A stretch of 64,000 nucleotides of DNA from Shewanella saliphila (GCF_014648295.1 NZ_BMQV01000016.1:19273-83272), one strand, 5' to 3'. Shown: positions 21,871 through 33,269, numbered from the stretch's first letter. Program-made: numbers and translations. Notes: generated by a model not told the origin, from the sequence alone.

Positions 21871-23121
21871 TTAGTTTTTATCTAAACCAAGCGCAGATCT
21901 TAATAAGCCTAACGTATTCAAATCACCTTGACGACTGGCTGAGGTAAGCGATTGTGTGGGCGCATGGATTAAGCGATTGGTTAGCCTATTGGCTAATTCA
22001 ACAATCACTTGCTCACTATCACCGCCCTGAGACAATTTGTTCAAGGCTCGCTCAATTAACTCATCTTTAATCGCCAAGCTCTGGCTGCGATATTCGCGAA
22101 TACTGTCAACTGACTCTAAAGATCGAATCCACTCCATAAATAAGTGCGATTGATCTTCAGTAATTAATTCTGCTTGCTCGGCGGCTTCCTTACGTGAAGC
22201 CATGTTCTGTTCAATAATGCTATGCAGATCGTCGACAGTATAAAGGAATGCGTCGTCTAACTCACCGACTTCTGCTTCAATATCTCTCGGAACTGCAATA
22301 TCAACTAACAACATCGGTTGATGACGACGCTGTTTTAATGCTTTTTCGACCATACCTTTGCCTAAAATAGGTAAAGGGCTTGCCGTAGAGGATATCACGA
22401 TATCGGCTTTAGCGAGAAAGTCTGGTATTTGTTGCAAGGTAATGGCAGTGGCATTGAACTCTTCGCACATGGCTTGAGCACGCTCAATGGTACGGTTTGC
22501 CACCACCATAGTTGCTACACCATTATCTTTTAAGTGCTTTGCAACAAGTTCGATGGTTTCACCTGCGCCAATCAACAACACTTTAGTGGTGCTTAGCGTG
22601 GAGAAAATATGTTTAGCCATGCTCACTGCGGCAAAAGCAACTGACACCGCAGCAGCACCAATTTCGGTGTCGGTGCGCACTTTTTTGGCAACAGAGAAGG
22701 TGTTTTGAAATAAGCGGTCAATGGTCGCTGCGGTGGTACCCGCTTCTTTTGCTTTAACAAAAGCTTGCTTTACTTGACCTAAAATTTGCGGTTCACCCAA
22801 GACCAACGAATCTAATCCCGAAGCCACACGCATTAAATGCTTAACGGCAACTTGTTCTTCGTAGGCGTATATGCATGGCATTAAATCATCATGATTTAAT
22901 TGGTGATACTCTTCTAACCACTCAATAATGTCCTGCTTCTCAGCATTATTACAGTAAAGTTCAGTGCGGTTACAGGTAGACACAATCACAGCCTCACCCG
23001 TGCGGGTGCGACTGGCCAAGCTTTTCATGGCGTCATGAATGCGGTCTGGAGAGAAAGCGACTTTTTCACGCAAATCTACCGTGGCTGTTTTATGGTTTAT
23101 CCCGATTGCTACTAGGCTCAT
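21871..23121 (-). CDS. hemA: Glutamyl-tRNA reductase
   Basis: First committed enzyme of the C5 haem pathway: reduces glutamyl-tRNA to glutamate 1-semialdehyde with NADPH. At 416 residues it has normal length. The catalytic cysteine is C50 in STCNRTELY, and the NADPH domain carries [16 protein letters not shown]. It heads the operon and is divergent from lolB, with the shared promoter region in the 236 bases between. Confidence 0.95.
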   Translation of the reverse strand: MSLVAIGINHKTATVDLREKVAFSPDRIHDAMKSLASRTRTGEAVIVSTCNRTELYCNNAEKQDIIEWLEEYHQLNHDDLMPCIYAYEEQVAVKHLMRVASGLDSLVLGEPQILGQVKQAFVKAKEAGTTAATIDRLFQNTFSVAKKVRTDTEIGAAAVSVAFAAVSMAKHIFSTLSTTKVLLIGAGETIELVAKHLKDNGVATMVVANRTIERAQAMCEEFNATAITLQQIPDFLAKADIVISSTASPLPILGKGMVEKALKQRRHQPMLLVDIAVPRDIEAEVGELDDAFLYTVDDLHSIIEQNMASRKEAAEQAELITEDQSHLFMEWIRSLESVDSIREYRSQSLAIKDELIERALNKLSQGGDSEQVIVELANRLTNRLIHAPTQSLTSASRQGDLNTLGLLRSALGLDKN

Positions 23122-23357
23122 GTGACTGTATCAAGTTCTTTTCGGTGATGTTAATTAGGCTATTCTACTGAATTGAACCAACTAAAAACACAATTGGCTT
23201 AACAAAACCGAATAAATGTCTAATTTTTTATTTCTTAGATATAAAGGCATTGCATAATTCGTTGGATTAAAATCGCATTAATTTTAAAAAAGCATTTTTA
23301 CATCATACCTTAAGCCCAGTATCATAACGCCATCTTCAGCAACTGTTAGGCAAGCCA

Positions 23358-23969
23358 TTGCGTTTATCAGTATCAGCGATCACATTAATCATCGTCGCCA
23401 CAGTGCTATTACTCACAGGTTGTAGCATCACCCCGTCAGAGCCATTGACCCCAATAGAAGTCTCCGAGGCCTCACAAGCAAAGTCGTGGGAGTTACAAGG
23501 CAAAATTGCAGTCAAAACGGCTGACGACAAATTTAGTACTAACCTTTATTGGTTTCATCAACCCTTAGCTAACGATTTACGCCTCACCACGGTATTAGGC
23601 ACAACAGTATTAACGTTAACCACTAATGAAGGTATGGCAACCTTAGAGGTAGACGGTAAAACCTACCATGACAGAAGCGCTCAAGATTTATTAACCGGTA
23701 TTAGTGGTTGGTCAATTCCGTTAGACAGCTTACCGCTGTGGATGACTGGTCAAACAGGCATAAATGACACCATTGTCAGCTATAATAGTGATGGTACCAT
23801 TAAGCAACTAGTAAGCTACGACCCACAAGCCGACTGGCATGTGAGCTTTAACAGTTGGCAGCAGCAAAGTGGTGCATTAGTACCAAAACTATTGACGATA
23901 AAGCGCGATGATGTACAAATTAAAATTCAAAGTAACCAATGGACTGCTGTACAGGTCAAAGGTAAATAG
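23358..23969 (+). CDS. lolB: Outer membrane lipoprotein LolB
   Basis: Outer membrane receptor that takes lipoproteins from LolA and inserts them. The signal peptide ends in the lipobox LLLTGC with C22 lipidated. Length (203) and the core (WELQGKIAVKTADDKFSTNLYW) match LolB. The start is TTG with only a weak ribosome site. It is the first gene of lolB-ispE-prs, divergent from hemA, as in many gammaproteobacteria. Confidence 0.92.
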   Translation: MRLSVSAITLIIVATVLLLTGCSITPSEPLTPIEVSEASQAKSWELQGKIAVKTADDKFSTNLYWFHQPLANDLRLTTVLGTTVLTLTTNEGMATLEVDGKTYHDRSAQDLLTGISGWSIPLDSLPLWMTGQTGINDTIVSYNSDGTIKQLVSYDPQADWHVSFNSWQQQSGALVPKLLTIKRDDVQIKIQSNQWTAVQVKGK

Positions 23970-24011
23970 TCCTGCCCGGCTTGTAACGTTATAACAAGGT
24001 AGTTATATAAA

Positions 24012-24884
24012 ATGAATTCACCTTATCCACACAAATCTATCGCCTCTAAAAGTTGGCCAGCACCAGCGAAACTTAATTTGTTTTTGCACGTAACAGGCCA
24101 GCGAGCCGATGGTTATCATGAATTACAAACACTATTTCAGTTTGTTGATCATTGTGACTACCTTGATTTTCATGTTACTGAGTCTGCTGAATTGGTATTG
24201 CACTCCAATTTGGGAGATGCTGTTGCAGACAGCGATAACTTAATTCTAAAAGCCGCAAAATCTTTAAAGCGTTACACCCAATATAAAGGTGGTGCGCATA
24301 TTTGGTTAAATAAATTGCTGCCCATGGGCGGGGGTTTAGGCGGCGGTTCGTCAGATGCGGCCACGACATTAGTTGCGCTTAATGCGCTGTGGAAAACCAA
24401 TGTTTCCCCATCAAAACTGGCCGAAATAGGCTTGGCGTTAGGTGCGGATGTACCTGTTTTTATTAATGGTTTAGCTGCTTTTGCTGAAGGCGTTGGTGAG
24501 CAACTGATTAACGTACAACCCGACGAGCCATGGTACCTTGTGATAGTGCCAGATGCTCATGTATCCACCAAAGACATATTCCAAGATCCAGACTTACCCC
24601 GTAACACGCCTAAATTAGATATGAAGAGTTTACTGACTCAACAATGGACAAATGATTGTCAGAAACTCGTCACAACTAAGTACCCTCAAGTTGCCAATGC
24701 CTTAAGCTGGCTGGTAGAATATGCGCCGTCGAGAATGACCGGAACAGGTGCATGCGTGTTCGGGGAATTTACACATTCGCAGCAAGCTTTAGATGCTTTA
24801 GCCGAATTGCCGGCCGATATGCATGGCTTTGTCGCAAAAGGGATGAATAAGTCACCGTTACTAACGCGGCTTGAACAACTCTAA
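24012..24884 (+). CDS. ispE: 4-diphosphocytidyl-2-C-methyl-D-erythritol kinase
   Basis: GHMP-family kinase (290 residues) of the MEP isoprenoid pathway. The ATP-binding loop is [17 protein letters not shown], and the opening [22 protein letters not shown] has the catalytic lysine region. It lies about 40 bases after lolB and 90 before prs. Confidence 0.95.
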   Translation: MNSPYPHKSIASKSWPAPAKLNLFLHVTGQRADGYHELQTLFQFVDHCDYLDFHVTESAELVLHSNLGDAVADSDNLILKAAKSLKRYTQYKGGAHIWLNKLLPMGGGLGGGSSDAATTLVALNALWKTNVSPSKLAEIGLALGADVPVFINGLAAFAEGVGEQLINVQPDEPWYLVIVPDAHVSTKDIFQDPDLPRNTPKLDMKSLLTQQWTNDCQKLVTTKYPQVANALSWLVEYAPSRMTGTGACVFGEFTHSQQALDALAELPADMHGFVAKGMNKSPLLTRLEQL

Positions 24885-24976
24885 ACAACATATTTTTCTT
24901 CTGGGTCAGTTTTGAGTGACAACACGTAAAATTGATCTAGCCTTTAATAGTAAAGCAAACACCTGAGGTTCATAAA

Positions 24977-25924
24977 GTGCCCGACATCAAGCTCTTTGCT
25001 GGTAACGCTACCCCAAATCTAGCCAATAAAATTGCCGAACGTTTATTTTGCAAACTTGGCGACGCAGTTGTAGGCCGTTTCAGCGACGGTGAAATCAGTG
25101 TTCAAATAAACGAAAATGTACGTGGTGCGGATGTGTTTATCATTCAATCTACTTGCGCACCAACTAACGATAACCTTATGGAACTTATCGTGATGGTTGA
25201 TGCCCTTCGTCGTGCGTCTGCTGGTCGTATTACTGCCGTTATCCCGTATTTTGGTTATGCTCGTCAAGACCGTCGCGTTCGTAGTGCCCGTGTACCTATC
25301 ACCGCTAAAGTGGTTGCTGACTTCTTGTCTAGCGTTGGCGTTGACCGCGTATTAACGTGCGACTTACACGCAGAGCAAATCCAAGGTTTCTTTGACGTAC
25401 CAGTAGATAACGTGTTCGGTAGCCCTGTGTTACTTGAAGACATGCTAGCGAAAAAACTTGAAAACCCAGTTGTGGTTTCGCCAGACATTGGTGGCGTTGT
25501 TCGTGCACGTGCTGTGGCTAAGCTATTAGATGATTCAGATCTTGCGATTATCGATAAGCGTCGTCCACAAGCTAACGTTGCTCAAGTAATGCATATCATT
25601 GGTGATGTTCAAGGCCGAGATTGCATCATCGTTGATGACATGATCGACACAGGTGGCACTTTATGCAAAGCAGCTGAAGCGTTAAAAGAACATGGCGCTA
25701 ACCGCGTGTTTGCCTATGCGACTCACCCAGTATTTTCGGGTAATGCAGCACAAAACATTGCAGACTCAGTTATTGATGAAGTTATTGTCACTGACACTGT
25801 GCCATTAAGCCCTGAAATGCTTAAGGTGGGTAAAGTGACACAATTGACTATGTCAGCTGTACTTGCTGAAGCAATCCGCCGTGTTAGCAACGAAGAGTCT
25901 ATCTCTGCGATGTTCCGTCACTAA
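24977..25924 (+). CDS. prs: Ribose-phosphate pyrophosphokinase
   Basis: Makes PRPP from ribose 5-phosphate and ATP for nucleotide, His and Trp synthesis. At 315 residues it has normal length, with a GTG start and a good upstream ribosome site (CTGAGGTT). The PRPP-binding loop is [10 protein letters not shown], and the ATP-binding region includes [10 protein letters not shown] terminator follows. Confidence 0.96.
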   Translation: MPDIKLFAGNATPNLANKIAERLFCKLGDAVVGRFSDGEISVQINENVRGADVFIIQSTCAPTNDNLMELIVMVDALRRASAGRITAVIPYFGYARQDRRVRSARVPITAKVVADFLSSVGVDRVLTCDLHAEQIQGFFDVPVDNVFGSPVLLEDMLAKKLENPVVVSPDIGGVVRARAVAKLLDDSDLAIIDKRRPQANVAQVMHIIGDVQGRDCIIVDDMIDTGGTLCKAAEALKEHGANRVFAYATHPVFSGNAAQNIADSVIDEVIVTDTVPLSPEMLKVGKVTQLTMSAVLAEAIRRVSNEESISAMFRH

Positions 25925-25949
25925 TATTTGCTTTAATTAGTCACATACT

Positions 25950-25976
25950 AAAACGCACTCATTGAGTGCGTTTTTT
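25950..25976 (+). terminator. Terminator after prs
   Basis: Arms AAAACGCACTC and GAGTGCGTTTT with an ATT loop, ending in a six-base T run, 25 bases after the prs stop. Confidence 0.88.
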
Positions 25977-25986
25977 GTTGTCTTTT

Positions 25987-27009
25987 TTATGCCGTTAGCG
26001 ACTGCAATCTGTCATGTTGAGTATCGAAGGCGGCTGGCATTACCTCATTGTCATTACCTCGTTGTAAAAACGCATTACCAGCAGCAATGCCAGTACGATA
26101 GTCTTGGCGCAAATCAGCATCAGTACTGCCCAGCAATTTACTTTGCAAAGTATCATCAGCAAAAATTTGCACAATTTCGACATCGGCTGGCGGATTAGCC
26201 ATAAACGCAAGCTCCTCTTGATAAGCTTGTTCATGCTGCACTAGGTAATCAATGGTTTTAGGGCAATAACCTGAGACACAAATCCACGACTTAAGCTTAT
26301 GCACCCAAGCCGATTGCGCTTGAAAGTCAGCATTTACCGTGCGGATCACCACAATCTTGCGCGCGCCACGTTGATAGGCCTCTCGCACTGGTAATGGCGC
26401 AGCCAAGCCACCGTCTAAAAAGAAGTCTTCTTGTAATGCTGGAGTTTGCTCTGCAGATTGATTCGCCGCATCCGACGTCAACCAGGGCGTTAACTTAACG
26501 CCTTGTTTATAAAGAAACGGTAACGCACTTGATGCCTTTAACAGCTCGCGCCAGTGATTGTTATCATCACTAGGGCTTAAAAAGTAGCCTTGACGGTCTC
26601 TGGCATTGGTTGCGGTAATTAATAATTGTCGCTGCCCCAGAGTTTTACTGGCGGTATCAAAATCTAACGCAAAGCTGCCACGAGTGGTTTTTTCAAAGTA
26701 CCAATCTAAATCAACCACATGCCCGCCCACTAAACCTCGGCCTAACTGATAAAAACGTTTATGTCTCGACAAACCGCGGATTAAGCGTTTTGCATAACCT
26801 TTTTGTCTGGCTAAAAAACTGGTGAGATTTTGCGATCCTGCAGAGGTGCCAATAAATAAATCAAATGGGTCAAACTGAGCATCTAGCCACGCATCAAGTA
26901 CCCCGGCAGTAAAAATACCACGCTGGCCGCCACCCTCAGCAATTAGCGCAGTCATGGGCTCTGATGCTTGCTTTGAAGAAGTGAATGGCGAGTTGACTTG
27001 GTTGTTCAT
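25987..27009 (-). CDS. Patatin-like phospholipase family protein
   Basis: Predicted lipid acyl hydrolase of 340 residues. It has the patatin oxyanion loop GGGQRGIF, the nucleophile elbow GTSAGS and the catalytic aspartate in DGGLAAPLP, so the Ser-Asp dyad is complete. There is no signal peptide, so it is probably cytoplasmic. It resembles the YjjU group. The ATG at 27009 is preferred; an upstream ATG at 27039 would add ten residues. It converges with prs. Confidence 0.82.
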   Translation of the reverse strand: MNNQVNSPFTSSKQASEPMTALIAEGGGQRGIFTAGVLDAWLDAQFDPFDLFIGTSAGSQNLTSFLARQKGYAKRLIRGLSRHKRFYQLGRGLVGGHVVDLDWYFEKTTRGSFALDFDTASKTLGQRQLLITATNARDRQGYFLSPSDDNNHWRELLKASSALPFLYKQGVKLTPWLTSDAANQSAEQTPALQEDFFLDGGLAAPLPVREAYQRGARKIVVIRTVNADFQAQSAWVHKLKSWICVSGYCPKTIDYLVQHEQAYQEELAFMANPPADVEIVQIFADDTLQSKLLGSTDADLRQDYRTGIAAGNAFLQRGNDNEVMPAAFDTQHDRLQSLTA

Positions 27010-27160
27010 CGTTGACCTGATACTGATAATGAATTGCATAAGGCAATTCTAAACAACTGTGTTGATGATGGATAACAGATAGAATCAATTGTGTTAATAG
27101 GAAAAGGCTATCAATACACCAAGGGCTGTAATGGAGTGAAAACATCAAAAAATAAAAAGC

Positions 27161-27188
27161 AAAAAGCCCGTCATTAAGACGGGCTTTT
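27161..27188 (-). terminator. Terminator of the tRNA operon
   Basis: Read on the minus strand, AAAAGCCCGTC and GACGGGCTTTTT form a stem-loop just after the last tRNA-Gln and end in a T run. Confidence 0.88.
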
Positions 27189-27195
27189 CACAATA

Positions 27196-27270
27196 TGGCT
27201 GGGGTACCAGGATTCGAACCTGGGAATGCTGAGATCAAAACCCAGTGCCTTACCGCTTGGCGATACCCCA
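27196..27270 (-). tRNA. tRNA-Gln (TTG), third copy
   Basis: Cloverleaf of 75 bases with encoded CCA. The anticodon loop is TTTTGAT within stem CTGGG/CCCAG. It differs from the other two Gln copies in the acceptor, anticodon and T stems while keeping pairing. Confidence 0.96.
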
Positions 27271-27322
27271 ATTGAAATCTTTTATTGTAAAACAGAAGGT
27301 AAATCTATTTGACTAAATTTGA

Positions 27323-27407
<85 letters not shown>

Positions 27408-27513
27408 ATCAAATTTTAACTCTGAGTATACCTTAATTTTTTTAAGTGTACACTTTGACTTTTACTATCGGCAAACAAGTACTTGGTTAAGCCCTCATTC
27501 TACCTAGTAAAAA

Positions 27514-27590
27514 TGGTAGCAATAGCGGGATTTGAACCTGCGACCCCAGCATTATGAGTGCTGTGCTCTAACCAACTGAGCTATATTGCC
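27514..27590 (-). tRNA. tRNA-Met (CAT), elongator type, second copy
   Basis: Cloverleaf of 77 bases with encoded CCA and anticodon loop CTCATAA. The first pair is G-T rather than the C-A mismatch of initiator tRNA, and the anticodon stem lacks three G-C pairs, so this is elongator Met. Confidence 0.94.
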
Positions 27591-27595
27591 AAAGA

Positions 27596-27670
27596 TGGCT
27601 GGGATACCAGGATTCGAACCTGGGGATGCCGAGATCAAAACCCGGTGCCTTACCGCTTGGCGATATCCCA
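27596..27670 (-). tRNA. tRNA-Gln (TTG), second copy
   Basis: Cloverleaf of 75 bases with encoded CCA and anticodon loop TTTTGAT. Identical to the copy at 27694, 23 bases away. Confidence 0.96.
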
Positions 27671-27693
27671 ATAATCTTTTTCTAACTAATAAG

Positions 27694-27768
27694 TGGCTGG
27701 GATACCAGGATTCGAACCTGGGGATGCCGAGATCAAAACCCGGTGCCTTACCGCTTGGCGATATCCCA
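27694..27768 (-). tRNA. tRNA-Gln (TTG), first copy
   Basis: Cloverleaf of 75 bases with encoded CCA and anticodon loop TTTTGAT. The anticodon stem has one G-T pair. Confidence 0.96.
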
Positions 27769-27814
27769 ATCAAACTTTTTTGAAATGCCCGCCTAAGCCA
27801 GCCTTTCTAATAAA

Positions 27815-27899
<85 letters not shown>

Positions 27900-27942
27900 A
27901 CTACGCTCATGTTTTACATCTTGAGTAAGATGTGCAAAGTAA

Positions 27943-28019
27943 TGGTAGCAATAGCGGGATTTGAACCTGCGACCCCAGCATTATGAGTGCTGTGCTCTAA
28001 CCAACTGAGCTATATTGCC
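27943..28019 (-). tRNA. tRNA-Met (CAT), elongator type, first copy
   Basis: First gene of the tRNA operon, 77 bases with encoded CCA, anticodon loop CTCATAA, identical to the copy at 27514. The operon order Met-Leu-Gln-Gln-Met-Leu-Gln resembles the metT-leuW-glnU-glnW-metU-glnV operon of Escherichia coli. Confidence 0.95.
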
Positions 28020-28058
28020 ACTACTTTTTGCAATCCCTCTTGGTGAGGAACGGGGCGT

Positions 28059-28087
28059 ATTATGCTTATTCAGGTTATCGAGGTCAA
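28059..28087 (-). promoter_or_regulatory. Promoter of the tRNA operon
   Basis: On the minus strand, TTGACC (28082-28087) and CATAAT (28059-28064) are 17 bases apart. The GC-rich stretch ACGCCCCG right after the -10 box is the discriminator typical of stringently controlled stable RNA promoters. The first tRNA begins 40 bases downstream. Confidence 0.85.
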
Positions 28088-28220
28088 CTGGTTTTTTTCG
28101 CTATTTTCATCAATTCGTCTTGTTCGGCTATATCTTCACCAAACTGGATGCCGAATCGACAAAATAACCCCACTTAACTTACCTTTTGTCGCCTTACGCC
28201 CCTTTTATTCTCAATAACGC

Positions 28221-29312
28221 TTAAACGTTAAATAAGAAATGCATTACATCGCCGTCTTTAACGATATAAGTTTTACCTTCAACACGCAATTTACCGGCTT
28301 CTTTTGCGCCAGCTTCGCCTTTGTAAGTAATAAAGTCAGCGTAAGCCATCACTTGAGCACGGATAAAGCCACGTTCAAAGTCAGTGTGGATAACACCAGC
28401 CGCTTGTGGAGCCGATGCGCCAACAGGCACAGTCCATGCGCGAACTTCTTTAACACCCGCGGTAAAATACGTTTGTAAGTTTAATAATTCGTAACCTGCG
28501 CGAATAACACGGTCTAAGCCTGACTCTTCTATACCAAGGTCAGCCATAAATTCTGCACGATCGTCAGCTTCCATTTCTGCAAGTTCTGATTCAATCGCAG
28601 CACATACTGGTACTACTACTGCATTTTCACCCGCGGCAATCTCGCGCACCACGTCTAAATGAGGATTATTTTCAAATCCGTCTTCAGACACGTTCGCAAT
28701 GTACATTGTTGGTTTAATGGTTAAGAAGTTAAGATAAGCAACAGCGGCTAACTCTTCTTTGGTTAATTCCAATGAACGCAACATTTTGCCTTCATCTAAC
28801 ACAGGGCGCATTTTTTCAAGTACGCTCACTTCAAATTTAGCATCTCCGTCGCCACCTTTGGCACGCTTGGCTTGACGAAAAATAGCTCGCTCACATGAGT
28901 CTAAGTCAGCTAAAGCAAGTTCAGTGTTAATCACTTCGATATCGCCTGCTGGGTCAATCTTGTTTGCAACGTGAACAATGTTTGGGTCTTCAAAACAACG
29001 TACCACGTGACCAATTGCATCAGTCTCACGAATGTTAGCTAAAAACTTGTTCCCTAACCCTTCACCTTTAGAGGCACCAGCCACTAGACCCGCAATGTCA
29101 ACAAACTCCATTGTGGTAGGTAAAATACGTTGTGGTTTTACAATTTCAGCTAATGCGTCAAGACGTGAGTCTGGTACTGGTACCACACCGGTGTTTGGCT
29201 CAATAGTACAAAACGGGAAGTTTGCCGCTTCAATACCTGCTTGTGTTAACGCATTAAACAGCGTTGATTTACCCACGTTTGGCAAACCAACAATGCCGCA
29301 TTTAAAACCCAT
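28221..29312 (-). CDS. ychF: Ribosome-binding ATPase YchF
   Basis: Obg-like P-loop protein (363 residues) that prefers ATP, binds ribosomes and is linked to oxidative stress control. The P loop is [11 protein letters not shown] at residues 8-18, and the C-terminal TGS domain ends in the family signature [13 protein letters not shown]. It is downstream of pth on the same strand, a widely conserved pair. Confidence 0.95.
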   Translation of the reverse strand: MGFKCGIVGLPNVGKSTLFNALTQAGIEAANFPFCTIEPNTGVVPVPDSRLDALAEIVKPQRILPTTMEFVDIAGLVAGASKGEGLGNKFLANIRETDAIGHVVRCFEDPNIVHVANKIDPAGDIEVINTELALADLDSCERAIFRQAKRAKGGDGDAKFEVSVLEKMRPVLDEGKMLRSLELTKEELAAVAYLNFLTIKPTMYIANVSEDGFENNPHLDVVREIAAGENAVVVPVCAAIESELAEMEADDRAEFMADLGIEESGLDRVIRAGYELLNLQTYFTAGVKEVRAWTVPVGASAPQAAGVIHTDFERGFIRAQVMAYADFITYKGEAGAKEAGKLRVEGKTYIVKDGDVMHFLFNV

Positions 29313-29390
29313 ATGCTTACCTTTATATATGTAGAATTATCCCACTGGATAATGATGTCGAATGAGGTGTTAAAACAAAACTCGCCGAGC

Positions 29391-29978
29391 TTATTCTGCT
29401 TTAAACGAATGTAATCTGTGCATGGCTTTCACCATGTCTTGTTTAAATAAAATCTCGGTGGAGCGCACCGCTTCATCAATCGCTGCATTAATTCGCTCTT
29501 GCTCTACCGCTGGCGCTCTGCCCAATACGTAGCCACTGACTTTATTTTTATCACCAGGATGACCAATGCCAATGCGCAAACGGTGGAAATTTTTGTCGTT
29601 ACCTAAGCTCGCTATAATGTCTTTTAAACCATTATGTCCGCCATGCCCGCCGCCTAATTTAAATTTAGCCACACCGGGCTCCATGTCTAACTCATCATGG
29701 GCCACTAATATTTCTTCAGGTAAAATACGAAAAAAGTGAGCTAAGGCCGCAACCGACTTGCCACTTAAATTCATAAATGTTGTCGGGATCAACAAGCGTA
29801 CATCTTTGCCGTGCAAAATGGTTCGTGCTGTGACACCAAAATATTTACTGTCGGCCACTAAAGGCACATTGCAAATACGGGCTAATTCTTGCACGTACCA
29901 TGCGCCTGCATTATGGCGAGTTTGTGCGTATTCAGCACCGGGGTTTGCTAACCCAACAATTAGTTTAATGTTACTCAT
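29391..29978 (-). CDS. pth: Peptidyl-tRNA hydrolase
   Basis: Frees tRNA from dropped-off peptidyl-tRNA. At 195 residues it has normal length. The opening IVGLANPG, the catalytic histidine in TRHNAG and the HDELD and GGHGGHNG motifs are all present. The ATG at 29978 is used; one GTG codon before it is also open. It lies 78 bases before ychF. Confidence 0.95.
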   Translation of the reverse strand: MSNIKLIVGLANPGAEYAQTRHNAGAWYVQELARICNVPLVADSKYFGVTARTILHGKDVRLLIPTTFMNLSGKSVAALAHFFRILPEEILVAHDELDMEPGVAKFKLGGGHGGHNGLKDIIASLGNDKNFHRLRIGIGHPGDKNKVSGYVLGRAPAVEQERINAAIDEAVRSTEILFKQDMVKAMHRLHSFKAE

Positions 29979-30129
29979 CACAACCTAGTCAATTTATTCA
30001 CACAAGTGACTCTCATCAGTTGCGCAACAGTCTTTTTATGGATTGCATTTAATACAGCTGATGCAAAACGCGGCATTTTAGCACTCAAATGGCTTGTCAA
30101 CAAACCACAAGTTTCGCTTACGACTTGGG

Positions 30130-31347
30130 CTAATTTAACCCTAGCGCATACTTTAATACTTTGCGCTTTATCGGTGAGTCGATATTAGCCAGCTTTAGTG
30201 CGCCATTACGTAATAGTTTTAATGGCAATAAGTCATTACTAAAGCTTGCATAAAAAGCATCCATGGCGGTCATCATTAATTGGTTATCGTAATAACGTGC
30301 CTGCTGATAACGTTTTAATACTGGTGCTTGCCACCATGTCTCACCACTGCCAATGGCATTAGCGACTTGAGCCACCAGCACATCAACATCTTTAAAGCCG
30401 ATATTAACCCCCTGACCCGCTAACGGGTTTATGGTGTGAGCAGCATCGCCAAGAATCACTAAGTTATCTTGATAATACTGCTGTGCATGACGGCGAGTTA
30501 AGCTAAAGCTGCCGCTAGATTCAACACTAAAGTCCTTCTCTAATCGACTTGGGAAGTGCAGTTTAATTTGTTCAGCAAGTTGCAGTTTGTTTAATTGTGA
30601 TAGTTGCTTAATACGATTGGCGTCGTCGTACCACACCAATGATGTGTGATGACCTGGTAAAGGCAATAAGCTTCTTGGGCCTGCTGGAGTAAACTGCTGC
30701 CAAGTGACAGATTGCTGCTCGGTTTGAGTGTGGATATTAATTAGCATTGCTGATTGAGCATAATCCCAACCGGTTACGCCAATCCCCGACCACTGACGCA
30801 CTTGCGAGTTAGCACCGTCGGCGCCAACAAGTAGCCGTGTAGACAGTTGGCTGCCATCTTCTAAGGTCACTTCAATACGCTGTTGTGCAGATTGGCGCTT
30901 AAATTGGCTTACCTTGTGAGGGCATAATAAGTCTACATTATTCATTAGGCGGATTTGTTGCCACAAACACAGCTGTATCAGACGGTTTTCAAAGAAGTAG
31001 CCTAAATGTGTTTGCCCCACTTGCTCAGCAGTAAAAGAAGTTAAGCAGCCGTCCATTTCCCAGGTTTCTAAACCATCATAAGGTGCATGGCGCATAGTGA
31101 GTAGCGTTTCCATTGCGCCTAGGCGAGATAACAACTGCTCTGATGCCACACTGATTGCTGATACGCGCACATCTAATGGTTGTTCGGGGTCATAAGCTTG
31201 TGGCTCACGCGCTTCAATGACCGCGACGTTTAAGCCAAGCTGGCCCAGCCCAATAGCTGCGGCTGCGCCCACCATTCCACCGCCCACAATCACGGCATCG
31301 TATTCAGTTACGTGTTGGACATCTTGAGTGTCAGGCGTTTGTTGCAT
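30130..31347 (-). CDS. ubiF: Ubiquinone biosynthesis FAD-dependent hydroxylase UbiF
   Basis: Flavin monooxygenase of about 405 residues of the UbiH/UbiF/VisC family. It has the FAD-binding GGGMVGAAAAIGL near the start and the GDAAHTINPLAGQGVNIGF motif near residue 300. UbiF adds the C6 hydroxyl of the ubiquinone ring. Choice of UbiF over its paralogues rests on its place next to miaB, as in Escherichia coli. Start is uncertain: 31362 and 31392 are also open, none with a strong ribosome site. It is divergent from miaB. Confidence 0.85.
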   Translation of the reverse strand: MQQTPDTQDVQHVTEYDAVIVGGGMVGAAAAIGLGQLGLNVAVIEAREPQAYDPEQPLDVRVSAISVASEQLLSRLGAMETLLTMRHAPYDGLETWEMDGCLTSFTAEQVGQTHLGYFFENRLIQLCLWQQIRLMNNVDLLCPHKVSQFKRQSAQQRIEVTLEDGSQLSTRLLVGADGANSQVRQWSGIGVTGWDYAQSAMLINIHTQTEQQSVTWQQFTPAGPRSLLPLPGHHTSLVWYDDANRIKQLSQLNKLQLAEQIKLHFPSRLEKDFSVESSGSFSLTRRHAQQYYQDNLVILGDAAHTINPLAGQGVNIGFKDVDVLVAQVANAIGSGETWWQAPVLKRYQQARYYDNQLMMTAMDAFYASFSNDLLPLKLLRNGALKLANIDSPIKRKVLKYALGLN

Positions 31348-31466
31348 GGTGTTTATATCCATAAAAAGTGATGTGGCGGGTATGATCGCCAATTTAAAAA
31401 TAAACCAGTAAACCCAATTTTATACTGGAAGAGGGTTATCAATGGACCACTAAAACGAGTCATTAG

Positions 31467-31709
31467 CGGACACCATCAAGATCACCGACTGAAAATGCGT
31501 TCGATTATGCCCTATATCAACAAACCACGGAAATACTGCTGCTGTTTAATCGTGATTTAGCCCAAAGTAACTTACTTGCGGTGCGACAACAAAGCCACAA
31601 AATGGCAGCTGAATTTACGATTTTTGTAGCACAATCAAGTCGTTTTAATGAAAATGATAAAACATTACTATTTTCAGGGTTATCAACAAGCTTATCGCTA
31701 AACGAGTGA
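31467..31709 (+). pseudogene. Open frame of 80 codons without a start, possible gene remnant
   Basis: The frame is open from a TAG at 31464 to TGA at 31707 and reads like coding sequence (for example DYALYQQTTEILLLFNRDLAQ, then helices of similar kind). There is no ATG until codon 47 and no ribosome site at the beginning, so it looks like the tail of a small gene that lost its head, or a gene with an unusual start. I do not recognise the family. It fills the otherwise empty space between ubiF and miaB. Confidence 0.35.
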
Positions 31710-31791
31710 AACTTGCACTAGTGCTAGCCATACGGCCAGACAACAGGTAAAATATCGCGCTATTTTTACTATGTTTTACCGGCGAGCACTG

Positions 31792-33216
31792 ATGAGTAAA
31801 AAACTTCATATTAAAACCTGGGGCTGTCAGATGAATGAGTACGACTCATCAAAGATGGCTGATTTGTTAGACGACTATCAAGGTTATACCTTGACCGAAG
31901 ATGCGAGCGAAGCAGACGTACTGCTGCTTAATACTTGCTCTATTCGTGAAAAAGCACAGGAGAAGGTTTTCCATCAGCTAGGGCGTTGGAAATCTTTAAA
32001 AGACAAAAATCCTAATTTGATTATTGGGGTGGGTGGCTGTGTGGCCTCACAAGAAGGTAAAGCCATTAAAGATCGCGCCCAATGCGTCGACATTATTTTT
32101 GGCCCGCAAACTTTACACCGCCTACCCGAGATGATCGATCAGATCCAACGCGGCGAAAAAGCGGTTATCGATATTAGCTTTCCTGAAATCGAAAAATTTG
32201 ACCGTTTACCAGAGCCTCGTGCTGATGGTCCAACGGCGTTTGTATCGATTATGGAAGGTTGCAGCAAATACTGTTCTTTTTGCGTAGTACCTTATACTCG
32301 CGGCGAAGAAGTGAGCCGTCCATTAGACGACATCATTCTTGAAGTAGCGCAGTTAGCGGCACAAGGCGTACGCGAAGTGAATTTACTTGGCCAAAACGTT
32401 AATGCCTATCGCGGTGCTACTCACGATGACGAGATCTGTACCTTTGCAGAATTGTTGCGTTTAATCGCCTCAATTGACGGTATCGATCGTTTACGCTTTA
32501 CCACCAGCCATCCGATTGAGTTTACTCAAGACATTATTGATGTGTATGAAGACACGCCTGAGTTAGTCAGCTTCTTACATTTACCAGTACAGTCGGGTTC
32601 TGACCGTATTTTAACCCAAATGAAGCGCGGCCATATGGCGATTGAATACAAATCAATCATTCGTCGTTTGCGTAAAGCCCGTCCTGATATTCAAATCAGT
32701 TCTGACTTTATTATTGGCTTCCCGGGTGAAACAGCTGATGATTTTGCTGACACCATGAAGCTTATCGAAGATGTGGCATTTGATCACAGCTTTAGCTTTA
32801 TCTATAGCGCTCGCCCAGGTACACCAGCGGCTGACTTGCCCGATGATGTCAGCGATGATGAAAAGAAACAGCGCTTAGCCATTTTACAAGACCGTATAAC
32901 TCAACAAGCCATGCGTTACAGCCGCCAAATGTTAGGCACTGTACAGCGTATTTTGGTTGAAGGCCCATCGGTTAAGAATCCAATGGAGCTTCGTGGTCGT
33001 ACTGAAAACAGCCGCGTGGTTAACTTTGAAGCGCCGCACACTCACATTGGCAGTTTTGTTGATGTGAAAATTGTAGACGTTTACACCAACTCATTACGTG
33101 GCGAATTTATTCGTGGCGAAAATGAAATGGATTTACGCCGCAGTTTACGTCCGTCTGATATTTTAGCTAAACACAAGCAAGATGATGCTTTGGGTGTTAC
33201 CCAATATAAGCCATAA
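31792..33216 (+). CDS. miaB: tRNA-2-methylthio-N6-isopentenyladenosine synthase MiaB
   Basis: Radical SAM methylthiotransferase (474 residues, same as Escherichia coli) that modifies A37 of tRNAs reading UNN codons. C12, C49 and C83 bind the auxiliary cluster, and C157, C161, C164 form the CxxxCxxC radical SAM site. A TRAM domain ends the protein. The start at the MSKKLHIK methionine is chosen over an ATG seven codons earlier because it matches family length. A terminator follows. Confidence 0.95.
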   Translation: MSKKLHIKTWGCQMNEYDSSKMADLLDDYQGYTLTEDASEADVLLLNTCSIREKAQEKVFHQLGRWKSLKDKNPNLIIGVGGCVASQEGKAIKDRAQCVDIIFGPQTLHRLPEMIDQIQRGEKAVIDISFPEIEKFDRLPEPRADGPTAFVSIMEGCSKYCSFCVVPYTRGEEVSRPLDDIILEVAQLAAQGVREVNLLGQNVNAYRGATHDDEICTFAELLRLIASIDGIDRLRFTTSHPIEFTQDIIDVYEDTPELVSFLHLPVQSGSDRILTQMKRGHMAIEYKSIIRRLRKARPDIQISSDFIIGFPGETADDFADTMKLIEDVAFDHSFSFIYSARPGTPAADLPDDVSDDEKKQRLAILQDRITQQAMRYSRQMLGTVQRILVEGPSVKNPMELRGRTENSRVVNFEAPHTHIGSFVDVKIVDVYTNSLRGEFIRGENEMDLRRSLRPSDILAKHKQDDALGVTQYKP

Positions 33217-33240
33217 GTCAGCTTGATTGTGAATGCAGTA

Positions 33241-33269
33241 ATAAAGGCGGCTAGTCCGCCTTTATTTTT
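33241..33269 (+). terminator. Terminator after miaB
   Basis: AAAGGCGG and CCGCCTTT arms with a short CTAGT loop, followed by ATTTTTG, 24 bases after the miaB stop. It separates miaB from ybeZ. Confidence 0.82.
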
